Shown: piece by piece, positions 42,631-50,334 of the stretch
Numbering within the stretch: position 1 is the first letter of the stretch
Layout: every line of letters starts with the position of its first letter
NCBI GenBank assembly: GCA_035999365.1
Contig: DASYGT010000058.1
Span: forward strand, 45,275 to 109,274
DNA length: 64,000 nucleotides
Origin: DASYGT01 sp035999365
GTDB taxonomy: Bacteria; Actinomycetota; Actinomycetes; Mycobacteriales; Jatrophihabitantaceae
Direction of reading: 5' to 3'
The notes under the pieces: model-generated
The model's database searches: none
Seen by the model: only the letters and a program-made list of their open reading frames with translations
What the model was told of the DNA's origin: nothing
Position numbers and translations under genes: made by a program

Positions 42631-43531
42631 CGACTGGCCGCTGCTGGCACGGGCAGGCTACGACCGAGCAGCGCATCGCCGCACCGACGAACAGTGGCTG
42701 GCCGAGGCCTGGCGCACCGGGCGTGTGCTGCTACTGAGCCCGAAGTCGGCGACACCGGTTGCGGCCGACGGCTCCATGCAGCCGGCGCTACGCAGGTCTG
42801 AGGAGTTGCCGCCCGACATTCCGCGCCGGTTCCTCGGAGTCGCTGACGCCACCCCCTACTTCACCGTGACCGTCGAACCGGACAGTGACGACTGGAAAAC
42901 ACTGCGTGACATCGGCCCTGCGGTCGACGATCTGCAGGCCGGGCTCGTGACGAGCGCGGTCGCGCTCGAGCAGTGGCATCAGCGACACACCCATTGCCCC
43001 CTGTGCGGGGCAGCCACGCGCGAGTCCAACGCCGGCTGGACGCGCACGTGCCCCGATGACGGCAGCGATCACTTCCCGCGCACGGATCCAGCCGTGATCA
43101 TGCTCATTCATGACGGCGCTGATCATGCGCTGCTCGGCCGTGGCCAGCAGTGGGGGGCCGGCCGGTTCTCGACTCTCGCCGGTTTTGTCGAGCCCGGGGA
43201 GTCGCTCGAGGCGGCTGTCGCGCGCGAGGTTTACGAGGAGGTCGGCGTCCACGTCGACCACATCACCTACATCGCCAGCCAACCCTGGCCGTTTCCGTCG
43301 TCCCTCATGCTGGGTTTCAGCGCTCTGTTGCACGGCGACGCCGGCATCCATCTCGATCCGGTGGAGATGGCCGAGGCGGGTTGGTTCACGCGTGCCGAGG
43401 TTGGACGGGCTGCCGAATGGGTGGACACCGGCGCCGAGCCGGACCCTTCCGCGCGTGTGCAAGCCATCTCGCCCAAGCTGTCGATATCGCGATTCCTGAT
43501 CGACCGTTGGCTCGCCGACGAGCTGCCGTAG
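42623..43531 (+). CDS. nudC: NAD+ diphosphatase NudC
   Basis: 302 aa. The C-terminal Nudix box (GFVEPGESLE...REVYEEVG) is followed by SQPWPFPSS, the motif specific for NAD(H) hydrolases. The zinc-ribbon region has CPLC and then a lone cysteine in TCPDDGSD, where the fourth zinc cysteine is an aspartate. NudC splits NAD(H) into NMN(H) and AMP and can remove NAD caps from RNA. It corresponds to Rv3199c and sits in the conserved run before mrx1-uvrD2. Confidence 0.93.
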   Translation: MRDDWPLLARAGYDRAAHRRTDEQWLAEAWRTGRVLLLSPKSATPVAADGSMQPALRRSEELPPDIPRRFLGVADATPYFTVTVEPDSDDWKTLRDIGPAVDDLQAGLVTSAVALEQWHQRHTHCPLCGAATRESNAGWTRTCPDDGSDHFPRTDPAVIMLIHDGADHALLGRGQQWGAGRFSTLAGFVEPGESLEAAVAREVYEEVGVHVDHITYIASQPWPFPSSLMLGFSALLHGDAGIHLDPVEMAEAGWFTRAEVGRAAEWVDTGAEPDPSARVQAISPKLSISRFLIDRWLADELP

Positions 43532-43552
43532 TCGGGCAATGCCGGCTCACGC

Positions 43553-44185
43553 TCAGCCGATTGCGAGCGCAGGGTGGCGCGGGTCGTCCAGTTTCACCAC
43601 CGCGTCAGCGCACTCGGTTGGGCGGACCTCGCGGTCGTAGTCCGTGTAGGCGTCGAGCGTCCACCGTTCGTCGGAGGCGGTGCGGCGTTCGCGAGCGGCG
43701 GCGCTGAGCGTCAGGTGCACCGCGACGTCGAACGGCAGCTCCGCGTCGAGCAGGAACGGCCCGGCCACGACAACGACTGTCGCGAGCCTGGCGATCCGCA
43801 TCGACTCGCGCCGCGAGCGATTCGTCACGGGGTCGCGCAGCGACGGAAGGTAATGCCCGGAGCCCCCCGGGCCGAGCGGGTCGAGCACCTCGCGCCGCAG
43901 CGCCTCGGTGTCCAGCCAGCTGCGAAACGACGTCACGTCCTCATGGCCGTATTCCAGCCGCAGGGACGCATCACGCCAGAACGTGTCGGAGTCGATCACC
44001 GTGGTGTCGTGGCCGAGCGCTCGTAGCGGCGCCGCGAGAGAAGCCGCGAAGCCGACTGGATCGGCACACCGCGGGCCGTCGACCGCGACGCGCAGCGCCG
44101 GTCCGGGTGGCTGCACGAGGTGCAGGTGCTCGGCCAGCCGGCCGGCGAGCGCGTCTGGATCGATCGGAGTCCAGCGGCGGGTCAA
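43553..44185 (-). CDS. Uridine-kinase-like protein lacking the P-loop
   Basis: 210 aa from a TTG that overlaps the mrx1 stop (TTGA), indicating coupled translation with mrx1. It follows actinobacterial uridine-kinase homologues: RVAVDGP, DSDTFWRDASLR, RDPVTNRSRRES and VVVVAGPFLL. The Walker A that should follow DGP as xGxGKT reads RCADPVGF, with no lysine. It may therefore be non-catalytic or bind a different ligand. The reading frame is intact, so it is not obviously a pseudogene. Confidence 0.72.
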   Translation of the reverse strand: MTRRWTPIDPDALAGRLAEHLHLVQPPGPALRVAVDGPRCADPVGFAASLAAPLRALGHDTTVIDSDTFWRDASLRLEYGHEDVTSFRSWLDTEALRREVLDPLGPGGSGHYLPSLRDPVTNRSRRESMRIARLATVVVVAGPFLLDAELPFDVAVHLTLSAAARERRTASDERWTLDAYTDYDREVRPTECADAVVKLDDPRHPALAIG

Positions 44186-44415
44186 GCGGCCAGTTCCGCC
44201 TTGATCCGATCCACCGTGGGATTGGTCAGGGCGGTTCCGTCGGGCAAGAGGACGGTGGGGACGGTGCGGTTGCCGCCGTTCACCTGCATCACGAGATCGG
44301 CCGCTGCCGGGTCGTCCTCGATGTTGACCTCGGTGAACCCGATGCCCTCGCGCAGCAGACCTGACTTCAACCGGACGCAGTAGCCGCACCACGTCGTTGT
44401 GTACATCGTCACCAT
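44182..44415 (-). CDS. mrx1: Mycoredoxin Mrx1 (glutaredoxin-like)
   Basis: 77 aa. Glutaredoxin fold with the active site W-C-G-Y-C near residue 10 (TTTWCGYCVRLK), the cis-proline segment RTVPTVLLPDG, and GGNRTVP typical of Mrx1. It reduces mycothiol-mixed disulfides, which shows that the host makes mycothiol. It matches Rv3198A and lies divergent from uvrD2, as in mycobacteria. The start is the ATG at 44415; a longer upstream frame (MDGCPDTAAGERTA) is also open. Confidence 0.93.
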   Translation of the reverse strand: MVTMYTTTWCGYCVRLKSGLLREGIGFTEVNIEDDPAAADLVMQVNGGNRTVPTVLLPDGTALTNPTVDRIKAELAA

Positions 44416-44520
44416 CGCTGTGCGTTCCCCCGCAGCTGTGTCCGGACAACCATCCATGGGCAGAACCTGGCCGCGACACGGATCATTCCGGGCCCCACCC
44501 GGACTGTCGGCGAGCGCTGG

Positions 44521-44526
44521 CAGGAT
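44521..44526 (+). promoter_or_regulatory. -10 box (CAGGAT) for leaderless uvrD2
   Basis: CAGGAT, 6 nt, then ATG at 44533. Only a partial match (C for T). Confidence 0.35.
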
Positions 44527-44532
44527 CAGGGC

Positions 44533-46533
44533 ATGCCCGACGCCGAATCCGTCCTCGCCGGGCTCGACCCCGAACAGCGCGAGGCGGCGACGGCGGTGCG
44601 GGGTCCGGTATGCATTCTCGCCGGCGCGGGTACGGGGAAGACTCGGGCGATCACGCACCGCATCGCCTACGGCGTGCATTCCGGCGCGTTCCCGGAGGCG
44701 CACCTGCTCGCCGTGACCTTCACCGCACGCGCTGCGGGTGAGCTGCGCAGCCGACTGCGGCGTCTCGGCGCGCCATCCGTCCAGGCGCGCACATTCCACG
44801 CCGCCGCCCTGCGGCAACTCAAATACTTTTCGCCCCGAATTCTCGGCGGCCCGATGCCCGACATCGCCGACAACACGCTGCGGCTCGTCGGCAATTCGGC
44901 GGCACGACTGCGCCTTCGCTCCGATCGTGCCGAGGTGCGCGATCTCGCCGCCGAGATCGACTGGGCGAAGGCCGTGCTGGTGCCACCCGGCGAGTACGCG
45001 GAGCAGGCCCGTGCTGCCGGGCGTGAGCCGCCGGCCACGCCTGAGACGGTGGCGAAGGTCTATGCCGAATACGAGCAGGCGAAAAAGCGCGCCGGCGTAC
45101 TGGATTTCGCCGATCTCCTGCTCGTGCTCGCCGGTGCGATCGAGCAGTACTCCGACGTCGCTGAGCAGATCCGCTCCCGTTACCGGCATTTCGTCGTCGA
45201 CGAGTACCAGGACGTCTCGCCGCTGCAACAACGATTGCTGGACGCGTGGCTAGGGGGACGCGACGACCTCTGCGTGGTGGGTGACGCCAACCAGACGATC
45301 TACTCCTTCGCCGGCGCGACACCGCGGCACCTGTTGGAATTTCCGCGGCGCTTCCCTCAGGCCGTCGTCGTCCGGTTACATCGCGACTACCGCTCCACGC
45401 CGCAGGTGGTTGAGCTCGCCAACGAGCTCGTTGCGCGGTCCGACTCCGCCGCCGGGGCGGTCCGGCTGGTCGGACAGCGTCCGCCGGGCCCGGCTCCGAC
45501 ATTCAGCGAGTTCGACGACGAACCGGCCGAAGCTGCGGCCGTCGCGGCCGCATGCCGGGCCTTGATCGACGCGGGCACGACAGCTGCCGAGATCGCGATC
45601 CTCTTCCGCGTCAACGCGCAGTCCGAAGTTTATGAGAAGGCGCTCTCGGATGCGGCGGTGCCGTACGTCCTCCGGGGCGGTGAACGATTCTTCGACCGAC
45701 CTGAGATCCGCGAGGCGCGACTGCTCTTACGGGGCGCGGCGCGCGCGGACCCATCCGGCGAAGCGCTGCCCGACACGGTGCGCTCGGTGCTCTCGAGCGT
45801 CAACTGGCACGCCGAGCACCCACCGCCGGGCGGGGCCGCCCGTGAGAAATGGGAGTCGCTGCATGCGCTGGTCGCGCTTGCCGACGACCTGCTCGCCGTC
45901 GCGCCAGAGGCGCACCTGCCGGAACTCGTGGCCGAGCTCGATGCTCGCGCGACCGCACAGCACGCACCGACGGTCCAAGGGGTGACCCTCGCATCCCTGC
46001 ATTCGGCCAAGGGTCTGGAATGGGATGCGGTGTTCCTTGTCGGTCTCACCGATACCACCGTGCCGATCCAGCACGCGACGACCGAGGCTCAACTCGCGGA
46101 GGAGCGGCGGCTGCTCTACGTCGGCATCACCCGTGCGCGCCAGCAGCTGCATCTCTCGTGGGCGCTCGCACGCAGTGCGGGTCAGCGCCGCGGACGTCGG
46201 CCCAGCCGCTTCCTCGACGGTCTGCGCCCCATGGCCGCACGCGTTCCCCTCAACTCGAAGCGCCGTTCACCGGCCCCCGAGGCGGAGGATGCCGAACTGT
46301 TCGGGCGCTTGCGGGCGTGGCGCAAGGTGCAGGCCGAGGCGCAGCACGTTCCCCCGTACGTCGTGTTCAGCGATGCAACGCTTGTCGCGATCGCCGACGC
46401 CCGGCCGGATTCCCGCATGGGCCTCGGGCGAATCTCGGGCGTCGGCCCGACGAAGCTCGAGCGCTACGCCGAGCCGGTGCTCGCGCTGCTCGGCGGCGCG
46501 AAGCCCGACGAGGTCACCCTCTTCGACGCGTGA
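44533..46533 (+). CDS. uvrD2: UvrD2-type DNA helicase
   Basis: 666 aa. SF1A motor: Walker A GAGTGKTR (31-38), FTARAAGELRSRL, VDEYQDVSPLQQ, GDANQTIYSFAGA, HSAKGLEWD and YVGITRARQ. A C-terminal HRDC domain follows (RKVQAEAQHVPPYVVFSDAT to the end). Mycobacterial UvrD2 has a tetracysteine segment joining the two; here the linker (about residues 565-595) has no cysteine. It unwinds 3'-tailed duplexes in repair and is essential in mycobacteria. Confidence 0.92.
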   Translation: MPDAESVLAGLDPEQREAATAVRGPVCILAGAGTGKTRAITHRIAYGVHSGAFPEAHLLAVTFTARAAGELRSRLRRLGAPSVQARTFHAAALRQLKYFSPRILGGPMPDIADNTLRLVGNSAARLRLRSDRAEVRDLAAEIDWAKAVLVPPGEYAEQARAAGREPPATPETVAKVYAEYEQAKKRAGVLDFADLLLVLAGAIEQYSDVAEQIRSRYRHFVVDEYQDVSPLQQRLLDAWLGGRDDLCVVGDANQTIYSFAGATPRHLLEFPRRFPQAVVVRLHRDYRSTPQVVELANELVARSDSAAGAVRLVGQRPPGPAPTFSEFDDEPAEAAAVAAACRALIDAGTTAAEIAILFRVNAQSEVYEKALSDAAVPYVLRGGERFFDRPEIREARLLLRGAARADPSGEALPDTVRSVLSSVNWHAEHPPPGGAAREKWESLHALVALADDLLAVAPEAHLPELVAELDARATAQHAPTVQGVTLASLHSAKGLEWDAVFLVGLTDTTVPIQHATTEAQLAEERRLLYVGITRARQQLHLSWALARSAGQRRGRRPSRFLDGLRPMAARVPLNSKRRSPAPEAEDAELFGRLRAWRKVQAEAQHVPPYVVFSDATLVAIADARPDSRMGLGRISGVGPTKLERYAEPVLALLGGAKPDEVTLFDA

Positions 46534-46550
46534 TCGCAGGCCGGCGCGGA

Positions 46551-48104
46551 TCAGTCGTACTCGGAGTCGGGCGCCAGGGCCGATCGCGGGACGAGTGCGA
46601 TCACCGTTGCTGCCACGAGGATCATCGCGGCCGACACGAACAGGGCGGCATGTAGGCCTTGCCGAAACGCCGCGGTCGCAGCGTCAACCAGCGGCTTGAT
46701 GAACGGTGAGGGGTGGGCGATGTTGATGCCCGCCGCGTCGCTGCCGCCGGTTTCGAGCATCTTGATGATGAAGTCCTTGCCGCTGCCGGTGATACCGCTG
46801 TGCGTCAGGCTGCTGCCGAAGTCGCTGGTGAGGTGGCTGGTGACGAGCCCGCCGAGGGCCGCGACTCCGATCACGGCGCCGAGCTGCCGCGCGGTATTCG
46901 TCGCCGACGCCGCCATCCCGGAGTGCTGTGCAGGCACGTATCCGAGCACCGCGGCGGTCAACGGCACGACGGCGACCCCGAAGCCCAGCCCAGCCAGTCC
47001 GAGAACGAGGGCAAGGGCGGCGAACGAGGGGTGCGCGGTCAGGTATTGCCGGCTGCCAAAGATGCCGATCGCACTGACTACGCAGCCCATGATCATCGGC
47101 GTCCGAGTGCCGAACTGGGCCACCCACCGGCCGGAGACCAGTGACCCGATCACGATCGCGGCGGCCATCGGCGCGAAGACCCCGGCCATCTGCCAGCCGG
47201 AGTAGCCGATCACCAGGTCGAGGTAGAGCGCGGTGAAGAAGAAGATCGAGAAGACCCCGAAGTACACCGCGAATGCGACGAACAGCGCGCCGCTCACGGC
47301 CGGGCTCTTGAGATAGCGGGCGTCGATCATCGGGTTCCGCACCCGCCGTTCCACGCGCACGAGCCCGAGGAGCGCGATGCCGGACACGACGAACAGCGCG
47401 ACGATCCACGGCGCTCCATAGCCGAACTGCTCGCCGGAGATGCCGGCGAAGATCAGGCTCCCGAGCATCACCACTCCGAGGGCGAAGCCCCAGACGTCGG
47501 GACGTCCGGGCTGGCGGTCGGAACTGTTGGGCACGTACAGCGTGGCGGCAACAAGGAGCAGGGTGCCGAGCGCGAGGTTGAACCAGAACACGGCGCGCCA
47601 CCCGGCGGCCCCGACGAGTAGGCCGCCGATAACGGGTCCCATAGCAAGCGACAGTCCCGACACGGCCGCCCAGGCGCCGAGCGCGCGAGCGCGGTGTCGC
47701 CGGTCGGGGTAGAGGTGCCGAATCACCGAGAGGGTGCCGGGCTCCGACGCGGCTGCCCCGACCCCCATGACGGCACGGCCGCCGATGACTGTCGCGACAT
47801 TGGGGGCAAGCGCGCAGAGGACGGATCCTGAACAGAACACCGCGATGCCGCCGACCATCATCCACTTGCGACCCCACCGATCACTCAGTGAGCCGGCCAT
47901 CAGCATCAGGCTCGCAAAGACGAGCGAGTACGCGTTGACGACCCACTGCAGCGGGATCACGCCCGCGCCGAGATCGAACTGGATATTGCCGAGAGCGACG
48001 CTGACGATCGTGGTGTCCAGGAAGGTCAGGAACAGGACCGCCAAGACGGTGGCCAGGGCGACCCCACGCGGCACCGACCGAGTCGTCAGGCTCGGCGTGA
48101 CCAA
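46551..48104 (-). CDS. DHA2 family (EmrB/QacA) MFS drug exporter
   Basis: 517 aa, about 14 membrane helices. Early motifs LFLTFLDTTIVSVAL and SDRWGRKWMM (motif A) and the QWVVNAYSL region are typical of DHA2 proton-coupled drug exporters. The start is uncertain: a TTG at 48104 directly after the lipoprotein stop, or a GTG at 48074; neither has a clear ribosome site. It shares a strand with the lipoprotein gene and lies close to the resistance regulator whiB7, so WhiB7 control is possible but unproven. Confidence 0.88.
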   Translation of the reverse strand: MVTPSLTTRSVPRGVALATVLAVLFLTFLDTTIVSVALGNIQFDLGAGVIPLQWVVNAYSLVFASLMLMAGSLSDRWGRKWMMVGGIAVFCSGSVLCALAPNVATVIGGRAVMGVGAAASEPGTLSVIRHLYPDRRHRARALGAWAAVSGLSLAMGPVIGGLLVGAAGWRAVFWFNLALGTLLLVAATLYVPNSSDRQPGRPDVWGFALGVVMLGSLIFAGISGEQFGYGAPWIVALFVVSGIALLGLVRVERRVRNPMIDARYLKSPAVSGALFVAFAVYFGVFSIFFFTALYLDLVIGYSGWQMAGVFAPMAAAIVIGSLVSGRWVAQFGTRTPMIMGCVVSAIGIFGSRQYLTAHPSFAALALVLGLAGLGFGVAVVPLTAAVLGYVPAQHSGMAASATNTARQLGAVIGVAALGGLVTSHLTSDFGSSLTHSGITGSGKDFIIKMLETGGSDAAGINIAHPSPFIKPLVDAATAAFRQGLHAALFVSAAMILVAATVIALVPRSALAPDSEYD

Positions 48105-48105
48105 C

Positions 48106-48684
48106 TCAGTTCGGCAGCGACGTCGCCGCTGGCTGGGCACAGACCGGCGGGGGAGTGCCCTGCGCTGCAAGCAGCCCGCAGAAGGTTATCCCCGCGACTT
48201 TCCAGGTGCCGTTCTCGCGAACTGCGTACCCCGTCTGGTTGGGCAGCACGGGCGACTTGTTCAGCAGGATCGTGAAGATCACCGTGGCTCGGTTGGACGA
48301 CGTCACAGTCACCTTCGCGACGGTGGCGCTCGCCGTCTTGGCGAAGCTGGTCTTGCTTTGGGCGACGAGGGTGGGACGGAATGCCTCGCCGTCCTGGATC
48401 AGCCCGACCGACGTGTCCATCGGCGTGCTGATGGCGAACAGCTTGGTGTAGGCGTCGGTGATCGCCGCGGTGTCGGCCGGGCTACCCGTCGCCGGACCCG
48501 CGGACGTCGAGCCGGAGCTGTGCGAGCTCCCCGACGACGTGGACTTGGAACTGCTGCAGCCGGCGACCAGGGAGATCGCCGCAACCGCGGCGATCAGGGT
48601 GCCGACGACAGCTCGTGCCGTGCCGACTCTCTGGAGGCGCGAGGCTTTCCCTCGATCGGTGTAGGCGGTTGCTGCCAGCTGCAT
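48106..48684 (-). CDS. Secreted lipoprotein, function unknown
   Basis: 192 aa from the ATG at 48684 (AGAGGA about 7 nt upstream). A long basic N-terminus leads to a hydrophobic helix and the lipobox LVAGC at about residue 46. A Ser/Thr/Gly linker (SSGSSHSSGSTSAGPATGS) precedes an about 115-residue beta-rich domain with the repeated pattern AKVTVTSSNRATVIFTI, like many mycobacterial low-molecular-weight lipoproteins. Probably anchored to the outer face of the membrane. It precedes the MFS exporter and may be co-transcribed with it. Confidence 0.78.
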   Translation of the reverse strand: MQLAATAYTDRGKASRLQRVGTARAVVGTLIAAVAAISLVAGCSSSKSTSSGSSHSSGSTSAGPATGSPADTAAITDAYTKLFAISTPMDTSVGLIQDGEAFRPTLVAQSKTSFAKTASATVAKVTVTSSNRATVIFTILLNKSPVLPNQTGYAVRENGTWKVAGITFCGLLAAQGTPPPVCAQPAATSLPN

Positions 48685-48830
48685 GTTCAGTCCTCTCGTG
48701 GATCCCGACCGACTGCGCCAGCGCCCCGGCCACCTGTTCGCTACTTGCTGTACGCCTGCTTGTATCACTTCTACGCCCTTCGGCGACAGGGGTATGCCAC
48801 CCGCGCTGGTACCGATCTTTGGTTGCGGCG

Positions 48831-48870
48831 ATAAATAAGGTTGCGACCCTCTCGTAGCCTTCGTTAGCCT
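48831..48870 (+). promoter_or_regulatory. Likely WhiB7-type promoter of the whiB7 leader
   Basis: An AT-rich block ATAAATAAGG (48831-48840) directly abuts a -35 TTGCGA (48841-48846). After 18 bp comes a -10 TAGCCT (48865-48870). An AT-rich patch just upstream of the -35 is the known WhiB7/AT-hook binding layout, so autoregulation is likely. Transcription would begin near 48877. Confidence 0.6.
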
Positions 48871-48935
48871 GCAGACACATCAATCGACCGCGTGCCTCGC
48901 TCGTGCGCGCCGACGAACGGAAGGGGGTAGCCGAA

Positions 48936-49196
48936 ATGGACATGTTCACCATGACGCCGACGGCTGCCCTTCGCTCGCGTAGCGAGTCGTCGTTCGCGGT
49001 GCCCAGCGACGCCCAGGCGTACTGGCATGTCGGCGTCATCAACTCCCGCGGCCGGACCAGCGGTGCAGCAATGGCCGGCATCGGTCTTGACGTCCCGACG
49101 AGCCCGAGCATGCCCGTGAACAACCTGCACACGTTCGTTCGTAACCCGCGCACCAATGCCAAGCCGGCAGCCCCACCTCGAGGAGAACCTCGCTGA
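48936..49196 (+). CDS. Leader ORF upstream of whiB7
   Basis: 86 codons. The ATG is preceded by AAGGGGG at 8 nt, so it should be translated. The product has no recognisable domain and a proline- and arginine-rich end. Its stop (49194-49196) lies inside hairpin 1 of the leader, the arrangement expected if ribosomes on this ORF decide whether the downstream terminator forms. Whether the peptide itself matters is unknown. whiB7 follows 169 nt later. Confidence 0.7.
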   Translation: MDMFTMTPTAALRSRSESSFAVPSDAQAYWHVGVINSRGRTSGAAMAGIGLDVPTSPSMPVNNLHTFVRNPRTNAKPAAPPRGEPR

Positions 49197-49223
49197 CCAG
49201 GTCAGCGATACGGCTCCTCGAGG
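49176..49223 (+). promoter_or_regulatory. Antiterminator-type hairpin of the whiB7 leader
   Basis: Perfect 10-bp arms CCTCGAGGAG (49176-49185) and CTCCTCGAGG (49214-49223) enclose a second stem CGCTGAC/GTCAGCG (49191-49197 / 49201-49207). The 3' arm shares GAGG (49220-49223) with the terminator stem, so the two structures exclude each other. Confidence 0.7.
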
Positions 49224-49262
49224 CCGCGGCTCCCAGTTTGGGAACCGCGGCCTCGTTGTTTG
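49220..49262 (+). terminator. Attenuator terminator of the whiB7 leader
   Basis: GAGGCCGCGG (49220-49229) pairs with CCGCGGCCTC (49245-49254); TCCC pairs with GGGA inside, and the loop is AGTTT. The strong GC stem is followed by GTTGTTTG, a T-rich tail. It lies about 110 nt before the whiB7 start codon, so it can only work as a leader attenuator. Confidence 0.8.
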
Positions 49263-49365
49263 TCCGGCCGAGACAACTGCAGAAAGCACCACCACCAGTG
49301 CCCAAATCCACACCGCACATCCACCGCACCCAACACAAGACGCAACGACAAGGAGGTGACCCGAC

Positions 49366-49698
49366 GTGTTGACGAGTTTGCACACAGAGATCACTGGCAT
49401 CGCAGTGCTCGACCCGATGGCATCGCTGGATCCGCTCGCCAAAGAGTGTCCGGATGACGTGCCATGCCGGGTGGAAGACCCGGACCTGTGGTTCGCGGAG
49501 ATTCCAGCCGATCTCGAGAAGGCGAAGACGTTCTGCGTGGACTGCCCTGCCAGGCTCGCCTGTCTCACCGGAGCAATCGAGCGTCGGGAGCCCTGGGGAG
49601 TCTGGGGCGGCGAGATCTTCGAGCGTGGCGTGATCGTGGCCCGCAAGCGCCCACGTGGCCGTCCGCGCAAGGCAGACCGGGCCGAGGTCGCGGCGTGA
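49366..49698 (+). CDS. whiB7: WhiB7 redox-sensing resistance regulator
   Basis: 110 aa from a GTG with AGGAGG about 9 nt upstream. The Fe-S cysteines are C34, C57, C60 and C66 (C-x22-C-x2-C-x5-C); an extra C28 precedes them. The GVWGGE turn is at 78-83, and the AT-hook RPRGRPRK at 95-102 marks it as WhiB7 rather than another Wbl protein. WhiB7 binds the primary sigma factor and switches on intrinsic antibiotic-resistance genes. It matches Rv3197A in place. Its mRNA carries an ORF/terminator leader. Confidence 0.94.
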   Translation: MLTSLHTEITGIAVLDPMASLDPLAKECPDDVPCRVEDPDLWFAEIPADLEKAKTFCVDCPARLACLTGAIERREPWGVWGGEIFERGVIVARKRPRGRPRKADRAEVAA

Positions 49699-49760
49699 CA
49701 GCCGACCTCGGTGCCGGCCAGCGCACCCATCGATTTTCGACAACGTCAAGGAGTACGAAG

Positions 49761-49946
49761 ATGTACACGATGTACGAAGCCCTCGCGCGCGATCGAATGC
49801 GCGAGTCGCGTGCCGAGGCGCATCAGCGCCGCACGATGCTGCAGCTGACGGCGGTTCGCCGCTGGCAGCGCCTGCAGCGCCGGGCCGAGGTTGCCGAGCA
49901 GCGGGTCAACGCCGCTCAGCGCCGCAACGCCCTCACCGCTGTCTGA
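49761..49946 (+). CDS. Small basic helical protein (61 aa)
   Basis: The ATG follows AAGGAG at 7 nt, a strong start signal. The product is almost wholly helical and rich in Arg and Gln (RRWQRLQRRAEVAEQRVNAA), probably a short coiled coil or RNA-binding helix. It is 62 bp after whiB7 on the same strand and may share its transcript. Function unknown. Confidence 0.6.
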   Translation: MYTMYEALARDRMRESRAEAHQRRTMLQLTAVRRWQRLQRRAEVAEQRVNAAQRRNALTAV

Positions 49947-50019
49947 GCCCGCAGCCGTCGCCGCACTCAGAACAGCAACGAAGCGGGAGCGGGCTCACGG
50001 CCGCTCCACGCTCAGAACA

Positions 50020-50087
50020 GAGTGAGGGGAGGTGCTCACCGAGGGGATCAAGCCTGACCGCCCCGAGGAGAGCACCTCCCCTCACTC
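50020..50087. repeat. Perfect 18-bp inverted repeat
   Basis: GAGTGAGGGGAGGTGCTC (50020-50037) is repeated inverted at 50070-50087, with a 32-nt loop. It lies between the convergent small-protein and zinc-ribbon genes. No T-run follows on either strand, so it is not a classical terminator, but it could block transcription or stabilise 3' ends. Confidence 0.85.
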
Positions 50088-50094
50088 GTCCCAA

Positions 50095-50280
50095 CTACCA
50101 CCACTGCTGATCGAGCTTGGCCTCGATCGAGCGGACGTAGCGTCTGGTGCACTCGCCACACACCCAACGGGTGCGGGGTCCGGAGTGCGCCTCCACGACA
50201 TCGACGCACCAGGTCAGGGGCGGGTCGCCGTCCTCGGCCGGATCGGCAACCCGCCCGCAGATCGAACATGTCTCACCCAC
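50095..50280 (-). CDS. Small zinc-ribbon protein
   Basis: 61 aa from the GTG at 50280; a GTG at 50325 would add 15 residues. Two CxxC pairs (CSIC and CGEC) with another cysteine between them are arranged as a zinc ribbon, and WVCGECTRRYVRSIEAKLD ends the protein. Similar small proteins are common in actinobacteria, often annotated only as hypothetical. It follows the HOT dehydrogenase gene on the same strand after 54 bp. Its ligand or partner is unknown. Confidence 0.68.
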   Translation of the reverse strand: MGETCSICGRVADPAEDGDPPLTWCVDVVEAHSGPRTRWVCGECTRRYVRSIEAKLDQQWW

Positions 50281-50334
50281 GGGTCCATCACAGCCCGTTG
50301 TTGCGCCCAGGTAAAGGCGACACACGACGCGACG

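Noticed and set aside
43553..44185. Pseudogene call for the uridine-kinase-like gene
   Set aside because: The frame is uninterrupted and coupled to mrx1. Only the P-loop is lost, which alone does not show decay.
50020..50087. Intrinsic terminator
   Set aside because: There is no T-run after either arm and the loop is long (32 nt), so it is listed only as an inverted repeat.
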